Shown here: positions 50,175-64,000 of the stretch, piece after piece
How the letters are laid out: each line of letters starts with the position of its first letter
Position numbering within the stretch: position 1 is the stretch's first letter
DNA from: Chamaea fasciata
Taxonomy: Eukaryota; Chordata; Aves; Passeriformes; Sylviidae
NCBI GenBank assembly: GCA_029207755.1
Contig: JARCOQ010000006.1
Location: 23,224,890-23,288,889, forward strand
DNA: 64,000 bases
Direction: 5' to 3'
Position numbers and translations under genes: made by a program
Notes under the pieces: generated by a model
What the model was told of the DNA's origin: nothing
Seen by the model: only the letters and a program-made list of their open reading frames with translations
Database searches by the model: none

Positions 50175-53140
50175 TTTAAGCCCTTTCATGAGCACTGAAT
50201 GCCAGCAGGAAGGTACTGGAATCAAACCCATTTTCTCCAAAACACTTGATCAGAATCCAATGTCATGCAAAAGATTACAATTAACTAAAATAAATGGACA
50301 GGATATGCAGGGACAAGCCCTTTAAAAAGGTTTTTTCAAGACATACAAAATTCTTTGTGCACAAAAAAAAATTAGTATGAAATAAAATTCGAGGCTCCCT
50401 AAACATCACAAACAGAACCCTGTTATCACGAGAGCTGCAGCAGCCAATGCAGAAAAGTGGAGTTTGTGAGCAAGTACCAGAAAAACATAAATAAAAAAGC
50501 TCAGAAGGAATTAATGAAAGAAGTCCGTTTACAAAACCTAGCTTCTCAGTAGGTGGAGACAGTATATCCATCCTTAAGCTGTATGTTTTCATAAGGAAAA
50601 TACAGAAAACCCAACAAAATAGCACACAAGGGAGTGTTCAATCAGCACAAGCAGCATTAGACAGTGCCAGGGATACGCCTGTTTTGCTTGCTGACAATAA
50701 TCAAGGGAGATCATTGCTCTCCAATTACACTTTTTAAAAGTCTAAACCAGCAGACACCTGCTAAATTCACAGCTCTCCATTTTACAATTTAAACACCTTG
50801 CTGCTTTTTATACCTTCAGCACCTGTATAGGAAATATATTTCCTAGCACTGCGCTTCAAAAAAGCCATTTTCTATTTAAACTGTTATGTGTTTCCACAAC
50901 TACAAAACCTTTTGTTATTCTCATAAGACCACATGCTATTCTATCCCATAAAGTTATGAAATCATTCAACAAACCAGTCAATGCCATAAATGGGTGAAAT
51001 GTTACCTTACCACCTAAGAGGCAATACAGCTGCTATACTCCACACAGACAAAATTCTTCCCTTCACAGATTTATTTAGGTATAGGTATATGTACAGACAG
51101 AAGATAAAGTCAGCAACTAAAGCTTAAGGCTGCACCAAGTCCTTGATGTACAACATTAAGATTGCAACAACTGTAAACATGAAATGCAGTAACTTAGATG
51201 GTGCAATTACTTACTATTTATGCAAAGAACACAAAAGCAAAATTGTGTGTTTTACCAGCACTTCCATCAAGATGTAATCTGTTATCAGAGATTTCATTAT
51301 GATCCACATTTCCCAAATACTGGGCAATTTCAATACCTTATTGCTGAAGGTCCAAAACATGTTATGTTAAGCACCAGGAAGCTGCACAAATCATGCAGTA
51401 ACAAAACCAAAAAACAAAGAAAATTTCCTGCCTTAGAAACACTGACAGGTTAAGGAAAGGGAAAACTTAGCTTAACAAAAGCACAAAGCAGTCATGAAGT
51501 AGGTGTTTTGATATCTCTGTCTTCAAACTGAGGGAGTTCTGGTGCCAATTGATTCTGATGCAAGATTTGGTCCTGGCTGATGATGGGAGCCCCAGCCTTT
51601 CCCCGGGTAAATAATTCTACTCTTCATGCCTAAAACTGTTCAACTAGACAACAGAAAAGCGTTTCAAGCTCTACCGGTAAGAATCTAATGCCTATTACTT
51701 GTTCTCTCTAAGTAGTCATGGATTTGATTAGATACTTCTACACTAGAACATCTTAAATGTCTGAGCTTCAAGCCTGCACATGGGACGTGAACACCATGTC
51801 CGGCAGCACACTGAGAGGCCATGTTTGAAAGCTGGTGCCTAGAATTAGTGTCAAGCCATTCTAACAGATCAGTCCAACTCAGTACTCCAGTACCTGACCA
51901 CCAAAGATCTGCCATAACTGTAACAACCATTTATTTCCTCCACTGTGGTATAGACATTATCCCCCAAACAAGTTTTTGGACACAGTATCTAAGCTGGCTC
52001 TAATGCACCACTTTAATGCATATTTTCTGTCTGTGGCAGAAAGTAACCACACTTTACTGCTTCCTAGGGTTTAGCCCTGTGGTTAGGCAAAACCCTGAAA
52101 GTCAGGTTCTGAATGAATGTTAGTTAGTTCCTCATGTTCAATGGCAGTCACCACAGAAGTCCCTGTCCTGCCACAGCTGTCAGCTCTCACTGCAGTTTAC
52201 CTCTCGAACCAGGCAATGCAAGTATCTGTGGAGCCAGATGCCTGAAGTGGTCAGGGGTTTTAAAAAATTCTTTTCAGAAACAGAAAGAACTTTACAGAAG
52301 TGAGAGCTTATCAAGCTGGCTTTGATGCCAAGAAAAGCCTTGTGGGATCATGTTCTTTTGCTACAGCAGAAGGAAGAGTGAGTACAAAAGTTAACCTACC
52401 ACAACTTCACCCCAGTAGCCTGAGGGATCAACACAAAGTGCACAAGGACCAGCAGCAGACTGCTGGAGGTGGGGTGCTACCCTACAGGTCTCCAGGGAGA
52501 TCACATCAGCTCACTTCCCATGGTCTGCACTGTGGAACCACTGCAGTGTGGTGGCTGGTGGAAGGAGTGAGGTGATAAATTCTAGGAGCTCCCTTTCTGC
52601 ACTTCTACAGAAGACAAACTTCAGTAAGAGATTATGTAATATGATCCAATAGGATACAATTCAGAGGAAAGAAACAAAGTGAATCATATTGAACACAAGA
52701 ATATAAATAACCTGAACTGGAGATGTTAGCTGCAGTTTTAAGCAGTTGAAGCTACAGTGCACAGTGACATTTTAGTTTAAGCTCAAGTAACTTGTTATTT
52801 GAAGGTTTCTGGTATTAAAAGCTTGAGATGGACAGAAGAGGAACAGCAGCTAACCTTAGAACTCTATAATAAATGAAGTTGGAGACCTTGAACACAAACC
52901 CACAGCACACTGCAGTAGATCTGGTCAAGTCACAAGGCAGGCCACTTTTTAAAGTTCTAGAAAGCACCTTTACAGTTTAAACATAAATCAATATACTTAC
53001 CATTTGGGTACACACACATAAGGGCTGGCATCAATTAGAGTATGTCAGCATTCTTTATAAATACTACTTCAAAATTTATAGGCTTAGCAGCCTTCAAAAG
53101 TAATAAAGCAACAAATAAATGAGACCGATAGCATACGTAC

Positions 53141-53250
53141 ATGAGCTGCTTGGCCGATAGTGAGCCCCTGGGTACCGCCTGCCCATAGTGCCAGTCAGCA
53201 CATTACCACACGCTGTCAGCTGCTCCCAAAGAACAGATCGAAACCCTTAA
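53141..53250 (-). other. Candidate 5'UTR or alternative N-terminal exon of APBB2
   Basis: On the minus strand a long T/C tract (complement of A13 at 53263-53275, then CTTCTCCCTCAG) makes a strong acceptor, and 110 nt later CAT|GTACGT is a plausible donor, with a second one 4 nt on (TAC|GTATGC). The segment has several CpGs in CpG-poor surroundings. It holds an ATG at 53186-53184 with A at -3 and G at +4, after which MGRRYPGAHYRPSSS stays open to the first donor, leaving phase 1. The large exon starts in the matching phase, so direct splicing would fuse this peptide in frame to DSGVDALAVF. Joined instead to the start-codon exon it would be 5'UTR, since the frame then meets a stop. I do not recognise this peptide from any APBB2 isoform. 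Confidence 0.4.
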
Positions 53251-56200
53251 CTGAGGGAGAAGAAAAAAAAAAAAAGTCAAGATTTAATACAACAGCTGTA
53301 TCTTTTTCATTAAAATGCTAATAACCCCTACAAATTCCAGGATAACTACATCTATAAATTATTCAGTCATGATGTCAGAGGAGATGAACTGTTGTGTTAT
53401 AGATGCAGCACGAATTTACTGTTGGTGGTTGGCCTTCATTAATAAGCTGACATAAATTTTGAGACACAATGAAATTTCAGGTCATACAGTAGCTTATTTT
53501 GGCCCATGACAGAGAACAACAAACACTGCAAGAAAGAGCTTGCTATTGGCTTTTAATAGAGATAGTCAGTAGGTGAGATTTAAAAACAATGCTCGTCTTA
53601 AATTTTGCGAAACAACCATTAAGCAATCATTTATGAACTGTTTACTATAGAAGCAAAACTAATCCATGCTACATAACACTGACTGCTTTGTTCTGTTCTG
53701 TACTATCCCGCAGTGTCTTCACAGGAATGCAGGCTATTAACCCATGTATCAGTTTTCTTGCACTATCAAAATCCTAAGCAAACAAAAAATTGCATGGCAC
53801 ATCTTATGGTCAGTTTGCAATAAGAAATCCAAAGTCTTAACTGAAATGCTACCGAAGCTGTCAAATTACTAGTATAAAATGCTCTAGTCTAAAATCAAGT
53901 CCCATTCTTTTTTTCTTTGGTGTAGGATTTTGTACCAAAATATGACTTTCAGTTGCTTTTCAGCTTTACCTTTTTCTTCATTTACCTGAAGAGCCTTCAT
54001 ATTCCCAGATGTGTATCAATATATATTGAATATTAACCACATAATTTGTTAAGATACATTCCCTCTTATTTCATTTACTCCCTTGCTGGAAACATTAGGA
54101 AAAGCAGCAAATTCTGAGGAGTATTTTTTCTCGTTCATTAAGGATTCTTAATATCTCAGGCTGCAGCTACAAGCACAAGCTTGTTCTATCCAGGAAATAA
54201 AGAGAAATATCAGGACATAGACAAAATAGCACAGCACTAAAACTGGGAGATCTCCCCAAATCTTCAAGCATGTCAGTTCCCTTACCGAACACAATGCTAG
54301 CTTATTCCTGAATTAGATAAGCCTTTTATATTTACTGGTATCCATGCAATTCTCTGGTGAGCTGGTCTGGGAGTCAACACAGCTGAAAACTCCATATACA
54401 GACATATTTTCAGTCAGATTAAGCTCCTGAAATGGCTCATGGTGTGGTTGCACAAGTATTGGTGGCTAGTGAGAGCAAGTGGAAAGAATGGGACCATGGC
54501 AGCCTGAGCTTAAAATGACTTTAAATGTAATCGGATAACATTGCTACACAGCCTTTGTAGATTACTTCTGAAATAGACACCTATAAGGCTGCATACCTGA
54601 CAGTCCAAACAACGGGAAACAACAGGTAAAGATCTCCATTGTTTTCCCAATCAGTGCTGACAAAGCATGTCCTGTTTAACTCCCCTCAATGTGGAAAGTT
54701 CAGTGAATCAGTGAGACAGCAGTCTCTTGCCACTAAAAGAATTCTGGCTGCTACGAAGAAAAGTGAGTGGTATGCAGTAAAACTAAACTTCATTCAAAAA
54801 CCCCTGCATTTCTTTTGCAGGACAATATGGGACCACTCCTTGCCATGGGTCAAACAGACCTTTACAAGTCTTTTTGTTGGCCTACTAGCTCAACACATTG
54901 TGAAGCTGTGCAAAGAAAAAACCTGCAGATGGCTACTTCCCCTTTCCCGTTCTATAGGAATAAAACCAATACATATTTATTAGTTGAAAAAAATTAAGTC
55001 TCTCCTTACCCCAAATGGACCAAATTCATAATTCATAACAAAATACAATAGAACAGTGTTCAGCTATTCAAGGATTAGAAAAAAATAAATTACTGAGGTG
55101 GAAAACAGACCGTAACCAGAAGATAGTATTTACAATTTCTTTTCCATAGCTTGTGAAAGAGTTTGATCACTATGTATGGAGCTGCTAAGTTATTCATTTT
55201 TCATAGGAGCATTGTTGTCTTTCTAAAAGGTATGCACTTTCCCAAATCTCACTAAATTATATCAAATGTCTACAGTTGAGACAGGCTATTCCTTATCTAC
55301 CTAGCACCACAGTTTAAAGGGGGCCTTCTGCACCATACCACAAGAAAAAATCCCAACAAATAAAAATAAGACTCCCAAACCTTACAATCATGCTCTCAAA
55401 CAGCTGAACTAAAATACAGTATGGTTCTCCTACGGCAGTGTGCTCACTCTGGGAGCAAACCATTCTTTGTAGAGGTCAGGACCCAAAGGTATGACCATTT
55501 TTAAACATAACATTTTAAAACTCCATTAATCTCAGTGGAAAAGACAACATAAAAAAGGATTCTCATTATAGTAAAGGTTTCATCAGTTACTGCATAAAAT
55601 GTGAACTTGAAATATTTACAAGGTGGATTAAAGCCAACTATCAAAAGTCAATGAAGAAGCAAGTGTCACACAGTAAGTGAAGTTAAACTGCTCCGTAAAA
55701 TAACAGTGATACTGGGTTGTATGTACCAGTGAGGACGCACCCAGATCAAGACAAATGAAGATGCTGCTTGGCTGTGGTTTTGGAGTTTTTCTGTGTTGGT
55801 GTTAGTTGGTTTTGTTTGATTTTGTTTTGTTTTCCTTAAGAATCATCTTTGAATTGTGACTAGACTAGCCAAAACAACCTCCCCATTCTTTAAACACATC
55901 TACCCAAAAAAGGGGTACCTTGGGGGGATTTCTGCTCTTCAGCAAGCTCAGGAAACTCTTACAGAAATGTGACTAACCTTGGTACCCAAATCCCATAGCT
56001 AAAGCATTTGAAAGACAGCCCTTATGTTCCATATACATCCAAGAGACTGATAAACAAAATGGAAGGAGTTCTCAAATGTAGCTTTTGGAAAATCCACGTA
56101 TCATGCATGCACAGGTTTGGATTTGTTTTTAACTGTACACAACTTACACAACTCCACATAAATCTGAGTCAAACCTGAATGTACCTGATAAGTCAGATCA

Positions 56201-59200
56201 AGTCCTCATATTATTAGTTTTTAACCTGTTGGCACACATTTCTTCTGTAACAAATGTGTCTCTCAACAGCTTTCAGTGGTTTTTTGCTTATTATTACACT
56301 GCAAATTGCTTTAAAAATATTTTATAGTGATTTTTCCATCTTTATAGTTAAATTTAAAACTATATATACACAAATGGACATATAGCCTTATGACTTCTCT
56401 TCAAGAAATAATTTGATATAGCTCTGCCTGAAGATTTTTTTTTTTTGGCCCCTTCTTGATAATCTTTCCTGATTCCTTTCAGGTGGCCATTCCCATGCTT
56501 CAGCAGTTACAGAGAACCATGGAAACAAAATCTGAGCACAAGCACTGCGTACCTGCTACCCAGGGAGCACCTGAAGGCACCTCAGGCCAAGTCCCTTTCA
56601 GAAGCTGTGGTGACAGAGCTACCAGCTACTCATCATCACACATAATGAGGACATACATCATCTTGGAAAGATGCCATGACTTTCAACTGAGATTGTCATC
56701 TTCCTAAGCCATTTTCTTTACAGAGCTTTTCCTGCAACTCTTCCACATTTCTCAGGTTTTATGACTGCTACATAAAAGTTTCATTTTACTTGTATTCATG
56801 TTTTGATACTATTAAAAAAACCCCCGAAAGACAAACTAAATTCGGGTAGTCTTTGTGACTTGTTTTTTCCCTATGAGTGAGTCAAACCAGTTCTGTCAAT
56901 TCAGCTGGCACACACAATCCAGTTTGCTTGAACTGATTCCATTTTGTTTCAGAACAAACAATTCATATTCCAACCTCCATGCTATTAATTGCCATTTAAT
57001 TGCCATTAAAGCTATGTTGTGTTTCACCCAAATTTATTTTTTCATGCACGCTGCTGCTTATGAGGTCAGCTGACTCCTTGACCTTCTCTGGTTCTCTCCA
57101 AGCAACATCTGCTGTAGATACATTTGTGTCCACACATAAATATAGGTACATTCACATTGGCTGCTATAATCTCATACAACAGATTGTTGTACAACCTACC
57201 CTCACATACCCAAGAAAAAGGATATGAAAAGAGAAGATGACTGCAAATTAGCTACAGAAGTCATCCAAGTGTGACTGACTACATCACTCAACACTTGCAA
57301 GGAACAGCTGCACACAGTGTGGGGAAAGAAAAGGTTATTGCATGATGTTTCTCAGGGGACAGCTACTCAAGAAATTACACTTCAGCACTCTGTGTGATAT
57401 TCTGACACACAACACAATCCTACCTTTCAAGTCTTGCTTTGAATACCAGGAAATAGGTCTGCTAAGGAATGAGTAAGAGGAATGCTGTGCATTGTTTTGA
57501 AAGTACATACAGGCCACAGGTCCTATACAAAACAGATCCTTTACAGCAAAGGGTTCAGACACTGAAAGAGGCTAATCTAGGGGGAAAAAAAATTAAAATC
57601 AGCCTGTAAGACTGGTGGATAACCCATTTTAAGAAATCACAGTTGAATATACACACAAATTTTGCATACATATTTGCACATACAATGCAAATTAATTGTT
57701 TTTCACTTTGCCTGCATTCAAGTTAGTGACTGGCGGCGTCATCTGTTGGACAACAGTAGCAAAACACAATTCTAACAAGGAAGCAAAGTGCCAGCCAGGT
57801 CATTAGGAAGTTGTGCTGCTGACTTCTGGAGACATCTACAGAGACAGCACTTTCATTTTCTGTACTAGGAACAGCTATCGAACATGAATCTCTCAAGTCA
57901 GACTGCCTCTTGGAGAAAGCACAATGTTGTCTAGTAGCCAAATCTCTTGTATCATTGCATGTTTGACCTTTTTGGAGGTCATCAACAATTTCTAACCATT
58001 AATTTCATCTAATAACTACCAACAGTTTTTCAAAAAGGTATTTTCATTTTAGGAAGATTTTTTTCCCAAGTCTTCTGTTACCGAAGAGACCTTATCCATC
58101 CTTCCAGTTTTGTCTGGCAGTGCTCACATCAAGGAGGTTACGCTGTTCCCTCCACCTGCCTTTGCTGAGAGGCAGAGACCCACCCTGCTTTCCAAACAAT
58201 TCACACCCCCATCATCTCCACTTGCTGGCATAGGATTAAAGTTTTCCGGGAACAGGAAAGCCAAGCACAATCCCACAGACAAGAGGATGTCCTGCCTGCA
58301 TTCCAGCCCTGCCACATCTTCTGTGGTTTTGGACCTCTCAAGCTCATATATTTGGAAAGTCCTGTCCTGCCCAAAAAGTCTGGCAACTCCATAATTTCTC
58401 CTTCCAATGAATTCTCAGTACTCAAATTCTTGTTGCATGCAGACATTCTTGCTTGCATTTCTCTGTCCTGTGTATTTTCTGGCTGCCTTTGTGTTTCTAA
58501 TTTCTCCCCTCACAAGTTTTTGATTTGGATGCTTTCCCTCTTCTCCATAATTGAGAAGTCCTTCATGAGGCCTTTTTTTTTCCTTGGTCATCCTTTCCAG
58601 GTACTGTGCCACCCACCTGCATAGCTGAGGTTCCCATACACCATGTGGGGATGGATGCCATTACTTCCCACTCTCCTCTGGAGGATATCATCACTGTTAA
58701 TCACTTGAACAGATTTCCTACTCTTTAAGGCTTTATGATACAGATCCTAACTCATCAAAAGCATGTTTTTCTGAAATTTAGCCTTTCAGTACTTCTGCAG
58801 CCAGATCACATAAAGCAAGCTGAATTTAAAACATTCGTGGTCCCCTGATGATAGTCTCCTGCACAGATGATACATACTTTTTCAGTAAAGCACTCATGCT
58901 TTTTACATTTATTCTACATTATCTTAATGCAGATTTTGTTCACCAAACAGTAACAGAAAACATCAGGACATTTTGTGCATAACTACATAAGTGCACATAT
59001 ATATTAACACAAAGAAAAACATTGTCTATAACACTTGCAAGTTCCTTAAAAATACAGTTAACCTCATTCACTCATTGCAGCTATCTGAACTGGTATCAGT
59101 CAACAATCTCAATTTCACTTGATCATTGGTAAGGATTTGTTAAGATAGAAGTAATGTTGCACATTAAAAAAAGAAGACCTGCAGTGCTCTGAGCCTCTGG

Positions 59201-60858
59201 GGCTGCAGCAGGTTGGGCTGTGTGCCAGAAGGAAGCCTGGCAAGCTATGGAGATGTGGGAGTGCAAAGGCATTACATGATCAAAGCAGTCATCACTGGGA
59301 AACACAGATATCCCTGTAAAGCCTGAACCAAGAGGGCAATACTTCAGACATATTCTTAACTTCATTTACACCAAGATCCATGTAAAGTATTTCTCAAAGC
59401 CGACTGTCTGGTAGAAACAGTATTTCTAAATGAGAAGGTATTAGTTCTTCTGAAGTTAGAGATGCCACTGTGCTTCTGCTTTCTGTGGGAAGCTTTTCAA
59501 GCACAGCTAGGTTTTCTGTTGTAGCCTTTCACCACTACTTTCCACCTTCATCTTCCTTGTAGCTTGTAGGAATGAACATAGCACTGCTGCCACCCATCCA
59601 AGAACAGATGCAAAAATTGGAAGCTGGGAAAAGGAGAACCAGATTCTCCAGAAAAATGCTGTAATTTCTGCATTTGCCAGCTCTCAATTAATTAGTATGA
59701 AGAGCTCCAACTTCTCTCTCCAAACTGATGTATCTGCTAAACCCCAAAAGCTTGTCAGTTACCCAGGCAGAAAACCAAAACCCAAACGTACCACCTTCTC
59801 GATCTTGCTGGTATCCTTCATTAAATATTGAAAAGTAAGAGAATGACTTTGTATTATTACTCAAGACAAAACTTCCTAGTTTATCCATTTTGTCCACTTG
59901 CATCTTAATGATCTAATCTAAACTCCCCGTGTTCTACCCTTTCAAGAAAGCAGTGAGCACAGCATATTCCTGGGTGCCTTCTTCCTTCACAATCCATACT
60001 GTACTGACAACTACCAAAAAACAACATAAACTTTTCCTCAGCTGAGATGCAATGTGCCATGTTTACCTGGGGACAATGCAATGAAAAAGATTCTTAGCAT
60101 CCAAAAAGAAAAATTTATTAACTGCTTCACATGTCAACATATGGTTTGCTATCTGCAGTTATCACACAGAAGTTCTGCCTTTCTTGATGGGAGAACTTAT
60201 TCTTAAGAAAAAAAAAAAAAATTAAATATTTAAACATATGTCAGAATAATCAGAATAAATTCATATTATTGCTTATGCTTTCTAGTCCTTACTCATGCAT
60301 GAATAATCACAATAAATATTGTACAGTTCCATTTAAAAAGCAATTTATTTAACACTTTCTAAAAAACTGGTAATTTCTAACTCATGGTGTCTTTTTCCAT
60401 TTTTTGACTCATCCAAATAGGATGAGTACGGGGAGAATGAAATACCCCCTCAAGACAATCAACCAGCTATGATTCAATTGTTTCTTCTTAGGTCTCTCCC
60501 CTCCACAACACCCTCTTCCTGCGCATAGGGCAAGAACTGTGTCCTTTGCTTGCAACGGCAACTGCTATCAATATAGCAAGAAATTTATTTATTTTTGAAA
60601 ATATCATATACTAAAGGTAGTGCAAAAGGATGAATCATGTCCTACACGACCCAGTACTACATCTTCTGTTAGCAGTGGCAAAAGCAACAATGAATGATGG
60701 CAGCACTGGGAGCAGAAGCACAGGCTTTGCTGGCTGCAAATGGAGAGGTTCCCCCAGGGTTTCCTTCTCAACCTCTTACTATTATTGACAAAACCAAGCA
60801 CCAGAAAATTAGCCTGATTTTGTGAATAACATCTTCCACAAACAAGCAGGTATTTTTT

Positions 60859-60897
60859 CATAGAATGATTTTTACCACAATCATTCTATGGTTCTGT
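60859..60897 (+). other. 12-bp-arm hairpin with CR1-tail-like sequence
   Basis: CATAGAATGATT and its exact reverse complement AATCATTCTATG flank an 8-base loop, followed by GTTCTGTGATTTT. The ATTCTATGGTTCTGTGATT part matches the octamer tail of CR1 elements on the plus strand, but no CR1 body is recognisable upstream. It may be two tiny tail remnants in opposite orientation. Confidence 0.5.
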
Positions 60898-63800
60898 GAT
60901 TTTAACTGACAATAACGTAACAGGAACTTTGTGACAGCTGGTGCTGATTAATAACTTGCATGGCAACTCTATGTTTTAGAAGGATACTGCTCCATTCCCA
61001 TGGAAGAGTTGAGGCGCTGTCCAGTAGGTATGGAGACTAAAGAACAACAACCGGGGAGGACAAGTTGCATCTTTAGCCCAGATTCCTGTGTAATACAGAC
61101 TGCTGAGTCTGCTCGATTAACATACATGAAGACCAAGACTAACCCTGAACTCTTCCAGAAGTCCTTAAAAGATGTCTTTACTAGACTGGCTAAAACATTC
61201 CCATCTCACATAATTACATACAAGCATGACACTAGCCCTTGCTGTCTGGAGCCCCATCAGTCTCTTCACACAAAGACTAATTTAATAAGAAGTATGTCAC
61301 TGCAGTGTAGCTTTATGTAGGGGCAGAAAAGCAAAACAAACAAAAAACACCCTAAATCACAAAGACCTCTGAAATTCTTCTGAGTGAGAAGTAAGAAAAT
61401 CCTCTAGGAAAAGTAACATGCACCACGAAAAACCATTTTCTAAATCAATGTCTAGGTATTAGCAGTTATCTTCTCTCTGTATATTAACAAACCAGCTAAA
61501 GAGGAAACATACAGGATAAGAGTTTGCAGCTGTGTATTCCACAAAGTAAAACAAGAACTTAAGGCACGTGAAAGATTTGCTCAGTGGCTGTCAAGGCGGG
61601 CATACAGCTGAAAGCTCTGCGAGGTCACCTCCATCCATTAGGACTGTACTAAGTAACACCCTTGTAAGGATCACATCTGCAAAAGCCCAGAAAAGTGCTG
61701 CTGCAGTTCAGAAATGTGGAAAAGGCAATACTGATGAAAAAACTTCCTGCCTCTATCAGCAAACACTGCAGTCTCTCCACAGGGCTCTGCCAGTGGCTAC
61801 CTGTACAGCACAGACAAAGAGACATGCTTAGCCCAAGTCTTCCAGCTAACACCACTTGCTTTCTGGGCAGACAATTCCAGACTTCTCACACACCTCATTT
61901 CAGAAGATGAGAAACCCTGTTGGCTTGCCAGTTATTGGGAAATACATTTCCAGCCTGGTAAATTCACGTGAGAAGGAAGGGAAAGCCATGGTATCAGATG
62001 CTGCTTGGGAGCACGACACCAGATAATCTCTCCACATACACAGCCTCAGCTGGAGTCATGAAGTTCTCTCACCCACTCCAACACCCAGAGAGAACCATCT
62101 AGATACAACACAGGAGACTGCACTTCTGTGCTGCACAGAACACTGATATCCAGCACAGGTGTCTGCATTAACAAACAGCATTACTGACACCACAGAGGAA
62201 AAGCACTACTGTGAAACACCTCTGTTAAATACAGCTTTTTTCCCACATGAGGTGGCAGAGCAAGTTGCAGTAGAGCTAATCTGCAAAAATGGATAAACCA
62301 AGAACTCTTGCTGGAGTACCAGAAGAACTGGACCACCCCTGCTCATGGGAAACAAAGCAAATACTGCCTAGAAATACAGGTACCTTCAGTCTCTGTGCTG
62401 AAAATTCAATGTTCATGATGTGGGATATGAAAGGTGCAGAAAGAGTGCCCCCACCCTAGAAGATCCCCAGATACAGAGCAGATTACTTACTCTTCACAGC
62501 TTGTTGGTGGAAAGAGCACTGTACAAGAGCAGCACGTTCTGGAGCACCAGCACCCACTCAGGTCGCTGCAGAAATCAGGCAAGCTGCAAAAAACCCCAAA
62601 TCATATATTTTAATCTATGTCAAGAGAGATTAATGAAAACTACTGAAGTTGCAAAGGTGCAGGATCCCAGAAGAAATCTGCACAGCTGCCCGCTGTGCCA
62701 GTGGGAGCCACAAGGCAGCAGGAGCCTGGGAATCAGAGGAGCACTGACAAATGACTGAGTAACCCAAGCAGCCACCTTCAGTTTACATCCTTAAAACTGT
62801 CTGCACTCAACAACATGCACACAGAAATAAAAGCAGAACAGAGGATCCATGTATCCCAATACAGTGCAGTCCCCAGCCAAGCAGGTGCCACAATCTGCTG
62901 CCAGACTATGGCAGCTCAGGTACATAAGAGACACATCGCAAAGCACACTTTAAATTCTGTCTCTCTCCCCACTGCAACACAGACCTGCTGTTTTCCCCAT
63001 GCACAAACACTGAATATCATGAAGAAAATTAATCCAGATGACAGACATGAGCCCAAGTTATGAAAAAGCAGCACAAAGTGCTCAGTAAACAATAAGTTCA
63101 TAAAAAAAACAGGTTTTCAATTATGCTTGTGTTCAGTAGACATCAAGTATACAATTCATTTTTGCAATGTCCATACACCGTATCACAGTCATTTCACCCC
63201 AGCAAGTGGTTGCATTAATGCTGTTGCACTTGGTACTGAAAAGTATATATGTATTTTTCAGTATCAAACACCACAAATATACCAAAATATATATAAAACC
63301 TCACACAATGAGGTGATCCTCCCATCAAAAGATGCTCCAGCAGCAGCAACATATCTGTCAGGCAAACTATGTTCTAGGATTCAGGGTGGTATTCAACTTT
63401 CTGTTTGATCCCCCATGTGAAGAAAATAAATATGCAAGACCAAAGATACAAATCTCATCTGCTGTCGAGCTTATATAATATTTTTTTTCTTTATTAAAGC
63501 AAAAGCCAGACTAAATCAAGCCAAATTATATTCCATTTAAAAGTGAGGTTTGTATTTTCCTTTGTTCTAATAGAAATCCAAGAACTATAAATCCTAGAAA
63601 GCTCTGAGACAAAACAGATCATTTAATAGAGCCAAATACATTCTTGCTAAAAATATATTTGTCCTTTGAAACTTGGAAATAGAACATTTTAAAGCTAGAT
63701 AAAAAGTAATTTTAAAATACAAAGCTTTTTTTAAAAAATCAAGAAAATATACTCACTTTATTTTCAACAATGAAGTTGCACTTCAGAAAAAAAAAAAAAA

Positions 63801-64000
63801 GTTCTTCAGGAAGAAAACATACCAATGCTCATTAAACTAATATTCTAACCCAATTCACCACATTTGTGAACTTCTGTATCAGATGATCAGATTTCAGTAT
63901 TCAAGGGAGAGGAAAAAAAAGAGGGAGAGAAAGAAAACACATATGTTGGTAACACCTTCCTTACCAGGAAAGCCAAGAAACCAGCAAGTTCCTGCTGAGA

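Larger units (their letters stand above)
43478..64000 (-). other. APBB2: APBB2 upstream intron or 5' region
   Basis: Everything upstream of the start-codon exon in gene sense. The acceptor at 43478 shows that at least one further 5' exon exists. Apart from the two candidate exons listed (44069-44096 and 53141-53250), I see AT-rich sequence with small CR1-like remnants (44797-44852, 60859-60897), homopolymer runs (A13 at 53263, A14 at 60208, A14 at 63787), an AAT run at 45366-45380 and a triplet-rich run at 50132-50174. No CpG island is visible, so the main promoter is probably beyond 64000. ORFs of 154 codons (47863-48327) and 173 codons (44329-44850) have no recognisable domains. Confidence 0.75.

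Noticed and set aside
1..64000. CRISPR arrays, operons, prophage or other prokaryotic systems
   Set aside because: Intron-exon structure, vertebrate repeats and CpG depletion show nuclear vertebrate DNA; the tandem repeats have no spacer structure.

Overview
This window is vertebrate nuclear DNA, most probably from a bird. Coding exons are short and far apart, introns carry GT...AG borders, CpG is depleted outside exons, and there is a degenerate CR1 LINE 3' end of the avian type plus a degenerate LTR resembling avian ERVL LTRs. No bacterial, viral or organellar gene organisation is present.

The one gene I can prove is APBB2 (FE65-like 1, amyloid beta precursor protein-binding family B member 2), on the minus strand. 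Six coding exons join in phase to give residues 1-412: a start-codon exon (43409-43477), a large 801-nt exon (38596-39396), the WW-domain exon (15148-15353), a 21-codon in-frame exon (10212-10274), an 86-nt exon (9690-9775) and a 61-nt acidic exon (9507-9567). Their coding total is 1236 nt, exactly 412 codons with no frameshift or stop. The two C-terminal PTB domains are not here and must lie beyond base 1. The promoter must lie beyond base 64000, or at an internal site I could not prove: I see no CpG island typical of a first exon. A possible untranslated or alternative N-terminal exon lies at 53141-53250.

Layout from left to right: 1-9506 is intron downstream of the 61-nt exon. 9507-10274 is a compact three-exon cluster with introns of 122 and 436 bp. 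10275-15147 is intron, followed by the WW exon. 15354-38595 is a 23-kb intron holding the LTR remnant, the CR1 remnant, a perfect 23-copy ATTCC array and small tandem repeats. 38596-39396 is the large exon, with a CpG-dense 5' end. 39397-43408 is intron, 43409-43477 the start exon. 43478-64000 is upstream intron/5' region.

I found no previously undescribed multi-gene system. The points most worth checking concern APBB2 RNA processing: a GC-AG intron after the 21-codon exon, a tandem CAGCAG acceptor before the WW exon, and the 53.1-kb candidate exon whose reading frame would fuse in phase to the large exon. The ATTCC array is also a dense run of TEAD-type CATTCC motifs.
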